From: Aequoribacter sp003520285
GTDB taxonomy: Bacteria; Pseudomonadota; Gammaproteobacteria; Pseudomonadales; Halieaceae
NCBI GenBank assembly: GCA_963966765.1
Contig: CAXAAR010000087.1
Coordinates: 1-8,655, forward strand
Reading direction: 5' to 3'
Length of the DNA: 8,655 bases
Shown here: positions 1-6,952 of the stretch, one piece after another
Layout of the letters: every line of letters starts with the position of its first letter
How positions within the stretch are numbered: the first letter of the stretch is position 1
Program-made: the position numbers and the translations under genes
The notes under the pieces: generated by a model
The model's database searches: none
The model's input: the letters and a program-made list of their open reading frames with translations, nothing else
Told to the model about the DNA's origin: nothing

Positions 1-91
1 CATCGATGTAGGGCATAATGCGCTGGTTACGCTCTGCCGAGATCGCTTCACTCGCCTCTCCCAAGTCACAGTTTAGGCGGAGTTTATTCAC
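1..91 (-). CDS. pxpA: 5-oxoprolinase subunit A (PxpA, LamB/YcsF family), N-terminal fragment
   Basis: This is the 5' end of a gene that leaves the window at base 1, so only 30 codons are visible. Starting at GTG (bases 91-89, minus strand) it reads MNKLRLNCDLGE, and the visible part ends MPYID. Known PxpA/YcsF proteins start with a short strand followed by LN(C/A)DLGE, and many continue MPYID before ANIACGFHAGD, so the match is specific despite the short length. PxpA is the cytoplasmic subunit that, with PxpB and PxpC, hydrolyses 5-oxo-L-proline to glutamate using ATP. The GTG start overlaps the TGA stop of the upstream hydro-lyase gene by four bases (GTGA). No good Shine-Dalgarno sequence precedes it, so translational coupling is likely. 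pxpB and pxpC would be expected beyond the left edge, but this cannot be seen. Confidence 0.85.
   Translation of the reverse strand, partial: MNKLRLNCDLGEASEAISAERNQRIMPYID
88..91 (-). promoter_or_regulatory. GTGA stop/start overlap (translational coupling site)
   Basis: On the minus strand the bases GTGA hold both the GTG start of pxpA and the TGA stop of the DUF1445 gene. No purine-rich ribosome binding site is visible in the preceding bases of the hydro-lyase gene. Ribosomes finishing the first gene probably re-initiate here, which would keep the two products at similar levels. Confidence 0.6.
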
Positions 92-858
92 AAACTGGCC
101 AAATGTGCGTTGCGTAGGTCGGTGACGAGCATGTGCCCTGGGCTATGAGTAATCGCAAGAGGGACTTTCGCTGCCATCAGAGCCCGTTGGGGGGTGACGC
201 CACAGGCCCAGAATACGGGCACTTCGTGCTCATGAATATCGACGGCTTCACCGTAGTCAGGCGATTCTAGTGCAGTAATTCCGATCTGAGCAGGGTCGCC
301 AAAATGGATTGGTGCGCCGTGAACGCGTGGGAAGCGAGTGCAGATTTGAATAGCGCGAATGGTCTCTTTAACGGTGAGAGGGCGCATACTCACTACCATA
401 TTGCCACTAAAGATCCCAGCGCTAGCACATGCAATGTTGGTGTTGTACATGGCGACATTTTTTTGTTCTTCGATGTGTCGCAGGCGGATTCCGGCATCTA
501 TCAGGCTGTCTTCAAACGAGAACGAACACCCTAAAGCGAAAAAGACCCAATCGTCGGCCCAAAGGTCTTTAATGTCCGATACCTCTTGGGTCATGGCGCC
601 GTACTCAAATACGCAGTAGCGAGGACAGTCGGTTCGTATATCAAAATGACCTAGCGCGGCTATTTCTGTGTCACCGGGATTAGATTGCCCGAGCACAGGA
701 CACGCTTGCGAGTTGAGGGCACAGAAGCGAGCAAAATCTGCGGCATAGCAGTTGGGTAAGGCGACAATATTGCATTGTACAAAACCATCACACACGCCAC
801 TGGTTGGTCGCGTCCACTGGTTTGATCGGCACAGTTGTCGGAGTTCGCTGGGTGTCAT
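88..858 (-). CDS. DUF1445 putative hydro-lyase / D-glutamate cyclase family protein (YcsI-like)
   Basis: The 256-residue protein has the usual length and all the conserved blocks of the DUF1445 (PF07286, YcsI-like) family: GCSFSFE at 110-116, NVAMYNTNI at 134-142, VSMRP at 156-160, HGAPIHFGDP at 180-189, FWACGVTPQ at 216-224 and ITHSPGHMLVTD at 236-247. The family is annotated as putative hydro-lyase. In the animal enzyme DGLUCY a related domain is part of a D-glutamate cyclase that makes 5-oxo-D-proline, but the reaction of the bacterial single-domain proteins is not firmly settled. It is predicted cytoplasmic, with no signal peptide. The ATG at 858 is the furthest upstream start, because an in-frame TGA lies three codons before it; no strong ribosome binding site precedes it. 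It forms an operon with pxpA, overlapping by four bases, which supports a role in pyroglutamate/glutamate metabolism. It contains 12 cysteines, many in the first 82 residues, which seems high for the family. Confidence 0.85.
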   Translation of the reverse strand: MTPSELRQLCRSNQWTRPTSGVCDGFVQCNIVALPNCYAADFARFCALNSQACPVLGQSNPGDTEIAALGHFDIRTDCPRYCVFEYGAMTQEVSDIKDLWADDWVFFALGCSFSFEDSLIDAGIRLRHIEEQKNVAMYNTNIACASAGIFSGNMVVSMRPLTVKETIRAIQICTRFPRVHGAPIHFGDPAQIGITALESPDYGEAVDIHEHEVPVFWACGVTPQRALMAAKVPLAITHSPGHMLVTDLRNAHLASL

Positions 859-996
859 ACGCTGTCAGTCAATGAGGAGATGTGCAGACGTTATCAGAAG
901 CGTGGTCTTCTGCCCAGTGGTGTCCGAATCGTTTTACATCTTTTGCCAGCGCGGTGTTGGGAGTAGACTCGGAGTGGAAAATAAGGAGAAAACGAT
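859..996. other. Divergent intergenic region between the pxp operon and the acyl-CoA synthetase
   Basis: These 138 bases separate two genes transcribed away from each other and must hold both promoters. No convincing -35/-10 pair was found on either strand. The only clear signal is the ribosome binding site AAGGAG at 983-988, eight bases before the ATG at 997. No convincing inverted repeat or small gene was seen. Confidence 0.5.
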
Positions 997-2559
997 ATGC
1001 CCCATATTTCAATAACAGCGGCTACAACGCCTCACAAGGCAGCCATTATCATGGCGTCAACGGGCGCGATTACGACCTATGAAGAGCTCGATCGGCACTC
1101 AAATCAGGTCGCGCAGGCATTGCGTACACTGGGCGTGCACGCGGGAGATCACATTGCCCTGATGATGGAAAATAGCGCGCATTTTCTTGAGATTTGTTGG
1201 GGAGCCTATCGGAGCGGCGTCATATTCACGCCCATTAGCACCCATTTGAAAGCCGATGAAATAGCGTACATCCTCGATAACAGTGAGGCAAAAGTCCTGA
1301 TCCTCGGCCATAGTTTGGCGGCAGTGGCAGAAGGTTTGCCCTCGGAGCGGATGGGTCAGCTCCGACGTTACATGGTTGATGGTATCGCGGAGGGCTATGC
1401 ATCGTGGGAAGAACTGATTTATCAGATGCCCGACACCGCGATTGATGATCAGCAGAAAGGTTCTGCAATGCTTTACTCCTCGGGGACTACGGGCAAGCCT
1501 AAGGGCATACTGACCACGCCCGCCGATACCGCATTTGATTCGCCACACGCTCTGAGCCCCACATTTGGCGCCGCCTTTGGTTTCGGAGAAGAAACGGTGT
1601 ATCTGAGTCCCGCACCCCTGTATCACGCGGCACCCTTGCACTATTGCATGATGACCCACGATCTCGCTGGAACCGTGGTGGTGATGGAAAAATTCGAGAC
1701 CCAGGCCTCTCTGGCAGCAATCGAAGCCTACCGAGTGACACATAGCCAGTGGGTACCGATCATGTTCGTTCGTATGCTCAAACTCCCGCCCGAGGTGAGA
1801 GCGCGCTACGACCTCTCGTCACACCGATTTGCAGTGCATGCTGCAGCACCCTGTCCCATTGAAGTAAAAGAGCAAATGATCGAGTGGTGGGGCCCTATTA
1901 TTTATGAGTATTACGCTGCCAGTGAGAGTATCGGCGCGACGCTGATATCCTCACCACAATGGCTGAGTCACAAAGGTTCGGTGGGTTTGCCGATTGTAGG
2001 CAAGATTCGGATTCTGGATGATGACGGTGTCGAGTGTGCTACTGGAGACGTAGGTACAGTTTATTTTGAGGCCACGGGCCAGTTGGGCTCGATGTTCGAG
2101 TATTACAAGGAACCCGAGAAAACAGCCGAGGCGTATTTATCGAATAATTTAGCGACAACGGGTGATGTCGGTTATGTCGATGCCGAAGGCTATTTGTATC
2201 TGACTGACCGGAAGCATTTCACGATCATCTCAGGTGGCGTCAATATCTATCCACAAGAGATTGAAAACCTTCTGATTAATCATCCCGCCATTGCCGACGT
2301 AGCAGTATTTGGAATTCCGTGCGACGAGTTTGGGGAACGTGTTCATGCCGTTGTCGAACCGCAAAATTGGGTCGATGCCACCGATGAGGTGGCGATTGAA
2401 CTGGTCGAATGGCTCAGGGAACGGGTCTCTAATATCAAAGTGCCCAGAACGATCGATTTTATGCAGAAGCTGCCGCGAATGGATAATGGTAAGCTTTACA
2501 AACGGCACCTAGTCGATGCCTACAAAACAGCAGCCAGAGACGAATCACGAGCAGATTAG
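997..2559 (+). CDS. Acyl-CoA synthetase, AMP-forming (class I adenylate-forming enzyme)
   Basis: This 520-residue enzyme activates a carboxylic acid with ATP to an acyl-adenylate and then to the CoA thioester. The ANL-superfamily core motifs are present in order: P-loop SSGTTGKPKG at 161-170, YYAASES (A5) at 305-311, TGD (A7) at 388-390, DRKHFTIISGG (A8) at 404-414, and a C-terminal PRMDNGK with the catalytic lysine K499. No signal peptide or membrane segment is seen. The hinge position two residues after the A8 arginine is His407, where Asp or Lys is usual. The start is supported by AAGGAG at 983-988. It resembles FadD-like fatty-acid, bile-acid or aryl-acid ligases, and the substrate cannot be assigned. 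A patatin-type lipase follows 11 bases later, so it may activate the acids that lipase releases (inference). Confidence 0.9.
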   Translation: MPHISITAATTPHKAAIIMASTGAITTYEELDRHSNQVAQALRTLGVHAGDHIALMMENSAHFLEICWGAYRSGVIFTPISTHLKADEIAYILDNSEAKVLILGHSLAAVAEGLPSERMGQLRRYMVDGIAEGYASWEELIYQMPDTAIDDQQKGSAMLYSSGTTGKPKGILTTPADTAFDSPHALSPTFGAAFGFGEETVYLSPAPLYHAAPLHYCMMTHDLAGTVVVMEKFETQASLAAIEAYRVTHSQWVPIMFVRMLKLPPEVRARYDLSSHRFAVHAAAPCPIEVKEQMIEWWGPIIYEYYAASESIGATLISSPQWLSHKGSVGLPIVGKIRILDDDGVECATGDVGTVYFEATGQLGSMFEYYKEPEKTAEAYLSNNLATTGDVGYVDAEGYLYLTDRKHFTIISGGVNIYPQEIENLLINHPAIADVAVFGIPCDEFGERVHAVVEPQNWVDATDEVAIELVEWLRERVSNIKVPRTIDFMQKLPRMDNGKLYKRHLVDAYKTAARDESRAD

Positions 2560-2570
2560 AGGTAAAATCT

Positions 2571-4088
2571 ATGTCGCGCAAATCCGAATTGAGACGATTA
2601 ACAGCCGAATTAGAGACTGCTGATTCTTACGAGGTTTGGCGGCAAGCTGCATCTCAACACGATGAGCTCAGTGGCGCGCTTCGCTGGCGACAAAGGGACC
2701 AGTCCAGCTCCTACGACTACGCACAAATTCGCCTGCGGCTCGACCGTTTGCGGGAGCTGCGAGTGAAACGTGATTATCAGGGTTTACTCTTTACCCTCAA
2801 TGAGGGTATCCATGGCAACATGGGTGGCATGGGCCGGAATACACTCTATCAGCGCTCTAAAATAGGCACCAAAACACTGATCGAGCAGTATATCGACGAG
2901 ATCAGTGAGTCGCTCACGACACTCGCCGAACTCGATAACTCGGTGATTACGATAGAGCAAAAACTCGACTTCTTCTATCGCGCCAATATCTGCTACGGTC
3001 GCTCTGCGCTCATGTTAAGTGGTGGTGGTGTGTTAGGTTTTTACCACATGGGGGTGGTCAAAACACTCCTCGAGCAGCAGATTTTGCCTCGAGTTATTTC
3101 CGGTTCTAGTGCCGGCTCATTGGTCGCAGGGGTTATTGGCACGCATCGTGACGATGCCTTACAACAATTTTATGATCCCAATCTTATGCGTTCAGAGGCA
3201 GAGCGAGAGGCGGGGGTGTTCGCTAGATTGTTCGGTGGAACGGGTAGTATCGAAGTGGTCGAGCTGCGAGAAATTATCGCACGATTAATTCCCGATCTGA
3301 CGTTCCAAGAAGCTTATGAGCTCACCGGCCGCCAGATCAGTATCACGGTAGCACCCGCTGAGCCCCATCAGCGTTCACGATTACTCAATGCGATTACCTC
3401 TCCCAATATATTCGTACGATCAGCTGTCGAGGCCTCCTGCGCTGTGCCCGGGGTATTCCCTCCGGTGATGCTAATGGCAAAAAATATGCATGGCGAGGCG
3501 CAACCTTACCTCCCGTCTCGGCGCTGGGTCGATGGCTCAATTGCGGATGACTTGCCTGCGAAACGCCTGTCTCGACTGTATAGCACTAATCATTTTATCG
3601 TCAGTATGATCAATCCCTTAGTGACGCCATTTTTGAAGTTGCGCGGGCCAGAGAATCGCTCGCGCCTGCGGAAAGCCTTCGGAGAACTCGGCATCGGGAT
3701 GTCGCGTGAAGTCTTGAATTTTTACCGCGGAATCGTTCAGAAAGAAGGCGATCGTTGGCCTCGTTTGAATCTTTTAGTGAATGGTGTGCACAGCTTGATC
3801 GATCAAGACTATAGTGGCGACGTCAATATTGTGCCTCGCTTTCAATGGCGCAGTCCGTCAAAGTTATTGTCGCATTTGTCCGAGCAGGAGTTGCTCGATC
3901 TCATGAAGGCGGGAGAGATGGCGACGTATCCGCACGTGGATACTATTCGGATATGTACCCAGATATCACGGCGGATGGAACTCATTCTAGAGCGCTTTGA
4001 AAGTGGCGATCTGCAACCCAAGTTGGTGGCTCCACGACCGAAGAGCGCGCGACGCCGGCCCGCTCCTAAAGTCGTGCGCGCGGCTTAG
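2571..4088 (+). CDS. Patatin-like phospholipase/lipase with N-terminal DUF3336 domain
   Basis: The 505-residue protein has two parts. Residues about 10-140 match the DUF3336 region that precedes the patatin domain in yeast Tgl3-5 and plant SDP1 triacylglycerol lipases and in bacterial homologues. Residues about 146-335 are the patatin domain: oxyanion-hole glycines GGGVLG at 151-156, nucleophile elbow GSSAGS at 178-183 with Ser180, and the catalytic Asp in VDGS at 320-323. The Ser-Asp dyad is intact, so it should hydrolyse acylglycerol or phospholipid esters. The C-terminal tail (488-503) is rich in Arg, Lys and Pro and may bind membranes or nucleic acid (inference). No signal peptide is seen. 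The ribosome binding site AGAGGT overlaps the stop of the synthetase gene, so the two form an operon. Its stop lies one base from that of the convergent kinase gene. Confidence 0.88.
   Translation: MSRKSELRRLTAELETADSYEVWRQAASQHDELSGALRWRQRDQSSSYDYAQIRLRLDRLRELRVKRDYQGLLFTLNEGIHGNMGGMGRNTLYQRSKIGTKTLIEQYIDEISESLTTLAELDNSVITIEQKLDFFYRANICYGRSALMLSGGGVLGFYHMGVVKTLLEQQILPRVISGSSAGSLVAGVIGTHRDDALQQFYDPNLMRSEAEREAGVFARLFGGTGSIEVVELREIIARLIPDLTFQEAYELTGRQISITVAPAEPHQRSRLLNAITSPNIFVRSAVEASCAVPGVFPPVMLMAKNMHGEAQPYLPSRRWVDGSIADDLPAKRLSRLYSTNHFIVSMINPLVTPFLKLRGPENRSRLRKAFGELGIGMSREVLNFYRGIVQKEGDRWPRLNLLVNGVHSLIDQDYSGDVNIVPRFQWRSPSKLLSHLSEQELLDLMKAGEMATYPHVDTIRICTQISRRMELILERFESGDLQPKLVAPRPKSARRRPAPKVVRAA
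4045..4081. terminator. Possible hairpin at the convergent gene ends (no U-tract)
   Basis: GCGCGCGAC (4045-4053) can pair with GTC-GT-GCGCGC (4071-4081), giving stems of six and three pairs around a two-base bulge and a 17-base loop. It lies inside the last codons of the lipase gene and, read on the other strand, just past the stop of the kinase gene. No T-run follows on either strand, so it is not a standard intrinsic terminator. It could slow polymerase or limit read-through, or it may simply reflect the Arg-rich coding sequence. Confidence 0.2.
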
Positions 4089-4089
4089 G

Positions 4090-5109
4090 TCAGGGGATCA
4101 GATTAACCGCCATGGCGGCGAGAGGGTAGACCAATTCGCCACGAGTGTCGGCTTCATCGCTTGATGCGGTGCCGATCTGAGCGCGTTTTCGAATGCCTTG
4201 TACGATGGCTGCAAGCCGGAACAGAGAAAATATCAGGTAGAAGTTCCAGTGCTCGATCTCGGTTCTGCCAGTGCGTTTACAGTACTGCGCGATATATTCC
4301 TCATTGCTAGGGATGCCCCACTCGGCCCGGTTGATATCACTGAGTCCTCGCATACTGCCCTGTGATGGAAGCATCCATGCCATACACTGGTTGGCAAGAT
4401 CGGCAAGGGGATGTCCCAGCGTCGATAATTCCCAGTCCAGTAGCGCGATGACTCGTGGCTCAGTCGAATGGAACATCATGTTATCAAGGCGGTAGTCGCC
4501 GTGTACTAACGAGACGCAACCATCGTCTGGTGGCATATTGGCCGCCAAGTAGCGCATCAGAGTCTCCATGTCAGGAATAGAGTCGATCTCTGACGCTCGG
4601 TATTGTTTACTCCACCGAGTCACTTGGCGCTCGAAATAATTGCCCGGCCGACCGTAGTCCGATAAACCGACTGCCTCTACGTCAACGTTATGCAGAGCGG
4701 CGAGTGTGGCGTTCATCGCATCGTAAATAGCGGCTCGCTCACTTGCGCTTTGTACTTCTGGCAAAATGGGGTCCCACAGGATTCGACCTTCCATGTATTC
4801 CATAACGTAGAACATAGACCCAATGACGCTATCTTCTTCACATAGCACATAAGTTTTTGGTACCGGCACCTCGGTATTCTGGAGCGCCGTGATCACTCGA
4901 AACTCTCGGTCTACGGCATGGGCAGACGCAAGCAGCTCGCCTTGGGGTTTGCGACGCAGAACATAGTCAACGCCATTACTGGTCAACTTAAACGTTGGAT
5001 TCGATTGGCCGCCCGCAAATTTCTCGGCCGATAGATCTGACCCGATACCCTCAATATGCTGTGCAAGATAGTTCGCTAAACGCTCGGTGTTGATGTCTTG
5101 ATGTCCCAT
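4090..5109 (-). CDS. APH-family phosphotransferase (ACAD10/11-like, possible hydroxyacyl-CoA kinase)
   Basis: The 339-residue protein carries the aminoglycoside-phosphotransferase fold (PF01636) in the form found beside acyl-CoA dehydrogenases and fused to them in ACAD10/11. Visible motifs are the nucleotide loop GGQSNPTF (33-40), VLRRKP (50-55), the catalytic loop HGDYRLDN (203-210; Asp205, Asn210), and LDWELSTLGHPLADLA (224-239) with the metal-binding Asp225. Characterised relatives, including P. putida LvaA and animal ACAD10/11 kinase domains, phosphorylate 4-hydroxyacyl-CoAs before phosphate removal by the dehydrogenase. Antibiotic resistance is unlikely. The ATG at 5109 is preceded by AAGGA with a six-base spacer. 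It is divergent from the second synthetase, and an acyl-CoA dehydrogenase lies about 3 kb away. The small partner LvaB is not seen. The family is certain; the substrate is inferred. Confidence 0.87.
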   Translation of the reverse strand: MGHQDINTERLANYLAQHIEGIGSDLSAEKFAGGQSNPTFKLTSNGVDYVLRRKPQGELLASAHAVDREFRVITALQNTEVPVPKTYVLCEEDSVIGSMFYVMEYMEGRILWDPILPEVQSASERAAIYDAMNATLAALHNVDVEAVGLSDYGRPGNYFERQVTRWSKQYRASEIDSIPDMETLMRYLAANMPPDDGCVSLVHGDYRLDNMMFHSTEPRVIALLDWELSTLGHPLADLANQCMAWMLPSQGSMRGLSDINRAEWGIPSNEEYIAQYCKRTGRTEIEHWNFYLIFSLFRLAAIVQGIRKRAQIGTASSDEADTRGELVYPLAAMAVNLIP

Positions 5110-5142
5110 ATCGGATCCTTGATAGTCACGATTTTGGTCCGA

Positions 5143-5151
5143 AGTTTAGCA
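5143..5151 (-). promoter_or_regulatory. Candidate extended -10 for the phosphotransferase gene
   Basis: On the minus strand this reads TGCTAAACT, a TGn motif followed by a -10 box with four of six consensus bases, about 34 bases before the kinase start codon. No good -35 box lies at 16-18 bases, though TTTACT is present 19 bases upstream. It is a weak pattern match only. Confidence 0.2.
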
Positions 5152-5202
5152 CCGTCTGACAGGCAAAAGTAAAGTGTTCGGGCCGATTCTTTTCGATTGG
5201 CA

Positions 5203-5231
5203 TTGCACGCGCTATCCTCCAAAGCTATCCT
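5203..5231 (+). promoter_or_regulatory. Candidate sigma-70-like promoter for the second acyl-CoA synthetase
   Basis: TTGCAC (5203-5208) and TATCCT (5226-5231) are separated by 17 bases and lie 28 bases before the GTG start. They match the consensus at three and four of six positions. The -10-like box lies in the second copy of a 9-base direct repeat, so a bound regulator could act here. The match is weak. Confidence 0.22.
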
Positions 5232-5232
5232 C
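5211..5232 (+). repeat. 9-bp direct repeat GCTATCCTC, two copies
   Basis: GCTATCCTC occurs at 5211-5219 and again at 5224-5232, identical and offset by 13 bases, in the spacer between the divergent kinase and synthetase genes. The second copy covers the candidate -10 box. It may be a regulator site or a small duplication; the sequence does not decide which. Confidence 0.8.
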
Positions 5233-5245
5233 TTCGAAAATAATG

Positions 5246-5252
5246 AAAGGAG
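5246..5252 (+). promoter_or_regulatory. Ribosome binding site fixing a GTG start
   Basis: AAAGGAG lies six bases before GTG at 5259. A nearer ATG (5243-5245) is out of frame and stops after seven codons, so this site supports GTG as the true start of the second synthetase. Confidence 0.75.
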
Positions 5253-5258
5253 TCTGTC

Positions 5259-6950
5259 GTGTTTGATACCTTAGCTGTAGTGTGGGATGAGTGGACTGGT
5301 CCGGGCGGGCCGTTTGAGATAACGCGACGCGTTATTCATGGTGTCGAACAAAGAGATTATAAAGCGGCACCTCCTAATTTGCGGGCTTTTTGGCAATCTA
5401 CCGAGGGCCATGGCGCAAGAGACTATTTGGTGTATCAAGGTGAGCGCATCAGCTACGCGCAGGCACATGAGCAGACTCGATCAATCGCTCAGTTTTTAGC
5501 ACAGAATGGCGTTAAGTCAGGTGACCGGATTGCAATTGCGATGCGCAATTATCCAGAATGGATGCTGATTTACTGGGCTGCTGTGTCGATGGGCGCGAGT
5601 GTTGTCGGCATGAATGCGTGGTGGGTCGAAGAAGAAATGGCGTATGCCTTAGAGGACGCGAAGCCCACAGTACTCTTTCTTGACCAGGAGCGTCTGGCCC
5701 GGTTTCAAGCTATTGCTGATCGATTCGAAGAAGTCACTTTGGTGGGAGTGCGTCTGCCAGTGGATCAGGCGGGTGTGGTCCCTTTCGAGGAAGTGCTGCA
5801 GTGTGACTCAGTTTGGCCCGACGCAGAGATCGAACCAGATCAAGACGCCTGTATTTTCTATACTTCCGGTACCACAGGTAAACCCAAAGGCGCTCAGCTG
5901 ACACACCGAAGCTGTATTGCTAACGTGCTCAACTTGGTTTTCATGACCGGTGTTCAGGCAGAGGGGCTTCGTCGCCTGGCGGGTGCTGAATCGGGCGCTG
6001 CGGCATCGCCGCCGGTGGCTTTGGTCGCGACTCCCTTGTTTCACGTGACAGCCAATAATTGTGTGGCCTATCTCGCCACCCTGGCGGGCGGTACATTGGT
6101 TCACATGTACAAGTGGGATGTCGTCGAGGCGATGCAGCTGATTGAGCGAGAGAAAGTGACCGCTTTGAGCGCTGTGCCGATGATGTCACGCGAGATTATC
6201 CTGCATCCAGACTTTCACAATTATGATCTGAGCAGTTTGCAGTCGATGGGTGGTGGCGGGGCGGCCCTGCAGCCCGATCTGGTTCACAAGATTGACCAAG
6301 AGATGGCGTCAGCAAAGCCGAATACGGGTTATGGAATGACAGAGACGTCGGGGATCATCAGTTCTCTCGGTGCCGAATTTTTTGTGAATAAACCAGCGAG
6401 CTGTGGTCGTGCTGTCCCCACGCTTGAGGCTCAGTGCGTCAATGCCGACGGTCAGCCCCTCGGTGTCGGTGAGATCGGGGAGCTTTGGGTTCGGGGTTCA
6501 AATGTGATTAAGGGGTACTTAAATCGCCCCGAGGCCACCGCAGAGTCGCTGACCGACGGATGGTTGCACACTGGAGACGTGGCTTATATCGATGAGGACG
6601 GCTGTATCTTTTTAGTTGATCGAGCCAAAGACATGGTAATTCGTGGGGGTGAGAACGTTTACTGCGCGGAAGTCGAGAATGCAGTTTTCTCTCATGATGC
6701 CGTCGCTGAATGTGCAGTGTTCTCGGTTCCAGATGATCGACTGGGAGAAGAGGTGGGCGCTGCGGTGTATCTGCGCCCCGGCAAAAGTGTGAGCGCCGAT
6801 GCTCTGAGAGACCACGTAAAACAGCAACTGGCTGCTTTTAAGGCACCTAAATATATCTGGTTTGTACAGGATCCTTTGCCGCGTAATGCCAACGGTAAGT
6901 TTGTAAAACGCACTTTGCAGGACACACTGGCTGTCGCTAACGCGCAGTAG
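5259..6950 (+). CDS. Acyl-CoA synthetase, AMP-forming (FadD-like; second, longer ligase)
   Basis: The 563-residue adenylate-forming ligase converts a carboxylic acid, ATP and CoA to acyl-CoA. All core motifs are present: P-loop YTSGTTGKPKG at 201-211, FHVTANN near 261-267, GYGMTET at 357-363, GWLHTGD at 434-440, DRAKDMVIRGGENVY at 454-468 with the usual Lys hinge (K457), and PRNANGK with catalytic K547. An Ala/Gly-rich stretch at about 236-252, between the P-loop and the FHVT motif, has no counterpart in the shorter ligase upstream. It starts with GTG at 5259 behind AAAGGAG. The two ligases share only the superfamily motifs by eye, so they are not a recent duplication and probably have different substrates. 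It lies divergent from the APH-type kinase and ends two bases from the convergent AraC gene. Size and context are compatible with LvaE-like short/medium-chain ligases, but this is inference. Confidence 0.9.
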   Translation: MFDTLAVVWDEWTGPGGPFEITRRVIHGVEQRDYKAAPPNLRAFWQSTEGHGARDYLVYQGERISYAQAHEQTRSIAQFLAQNGVKSGDRIAIAMRNYPEWMLIYWAAVSMGASVVGMNAWWVEEEMAYALEDAKPTVLFLDQERLARFQAIADRFEEVTLVGVRLPVDQAGVVPFEEVLQCDSVWPDAEIEPDQDACIFYTSGTTGKPKGAQLTHRSCIANVLNLVFMTGVQAEGLRRLAGAESGAAASPPVALVATPLFHVTANNCVAYLATLAGGTLVHMYKWDVVEAMQLIEREKVTALSAVPMMSREIILHPDFHNYDLSSLQSMGGGGAALQPDLVHKIDQEMASAKPNTGYGMTETSGIISSLGAEFFVNKPASCGRAVPTLEAQCVNADGQPLGVGEIGELWVRGSNVIKGYLNRPEATAESLTDGWLHTGDVAYIDEDGCIFLVDRAKDMVIRGGENVYCAEVENAVFSHDAVAECAVFSVPDDRLGEEVGAAVYLRPGKSVSADALRDHVKQQLAAFKAPKYIWFVQDPLPRNANGKFVKRTLQDTLAVANAQ

Positions 6951-6952
6951 CG

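Noticed and set aside
2..76. Plus-strand open frame ending in TAG at 74-76, which could be the tail of a gene entering from the left.
   Set aside because: The minus strand of the same bases encodes a clear PxpA N-terminus (LNCDLGE and MPYID), which explains the region much better.
304..619. Two overlapping plus-strand open frames of 76 and 86 codons.
   Set aside because: They are antisense to conserved blocks of the DUF1445 protein, and no ribosome binding site or domain supports them.
1099..1743. 214-codon minus-strand open frame inside the first acyl-CoA synthetase.
   Set aside because: It is antisense to a well-supported enzyme gene, is rich in His, Cys and Arg in no recognisable pattern, and shows no domain.
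3794..3807. Perfect 14-base palindrome CTTGATCGATCAAG within the lipase gene.
   Set aside because: It lies in ordinary coding sequence, and about one such palindrome is expected by chance in two windows of this size.
4090..5109. Aminoglycoside resistance gene.
   Set aside because: The APH fold is present, but GGQSNPTF and LDWELSTLGHPLADLA are typical of the ACAD10/11-like metabolic branch and the neighbours are acyl-CoA genes.
997..6950. The two acyl-CoA synthetases as a recent tandem duplication.
   Set aside because: They share only the superfamily motifs, differ by 43 residues in length, and have different hinge regions and flanking genes.
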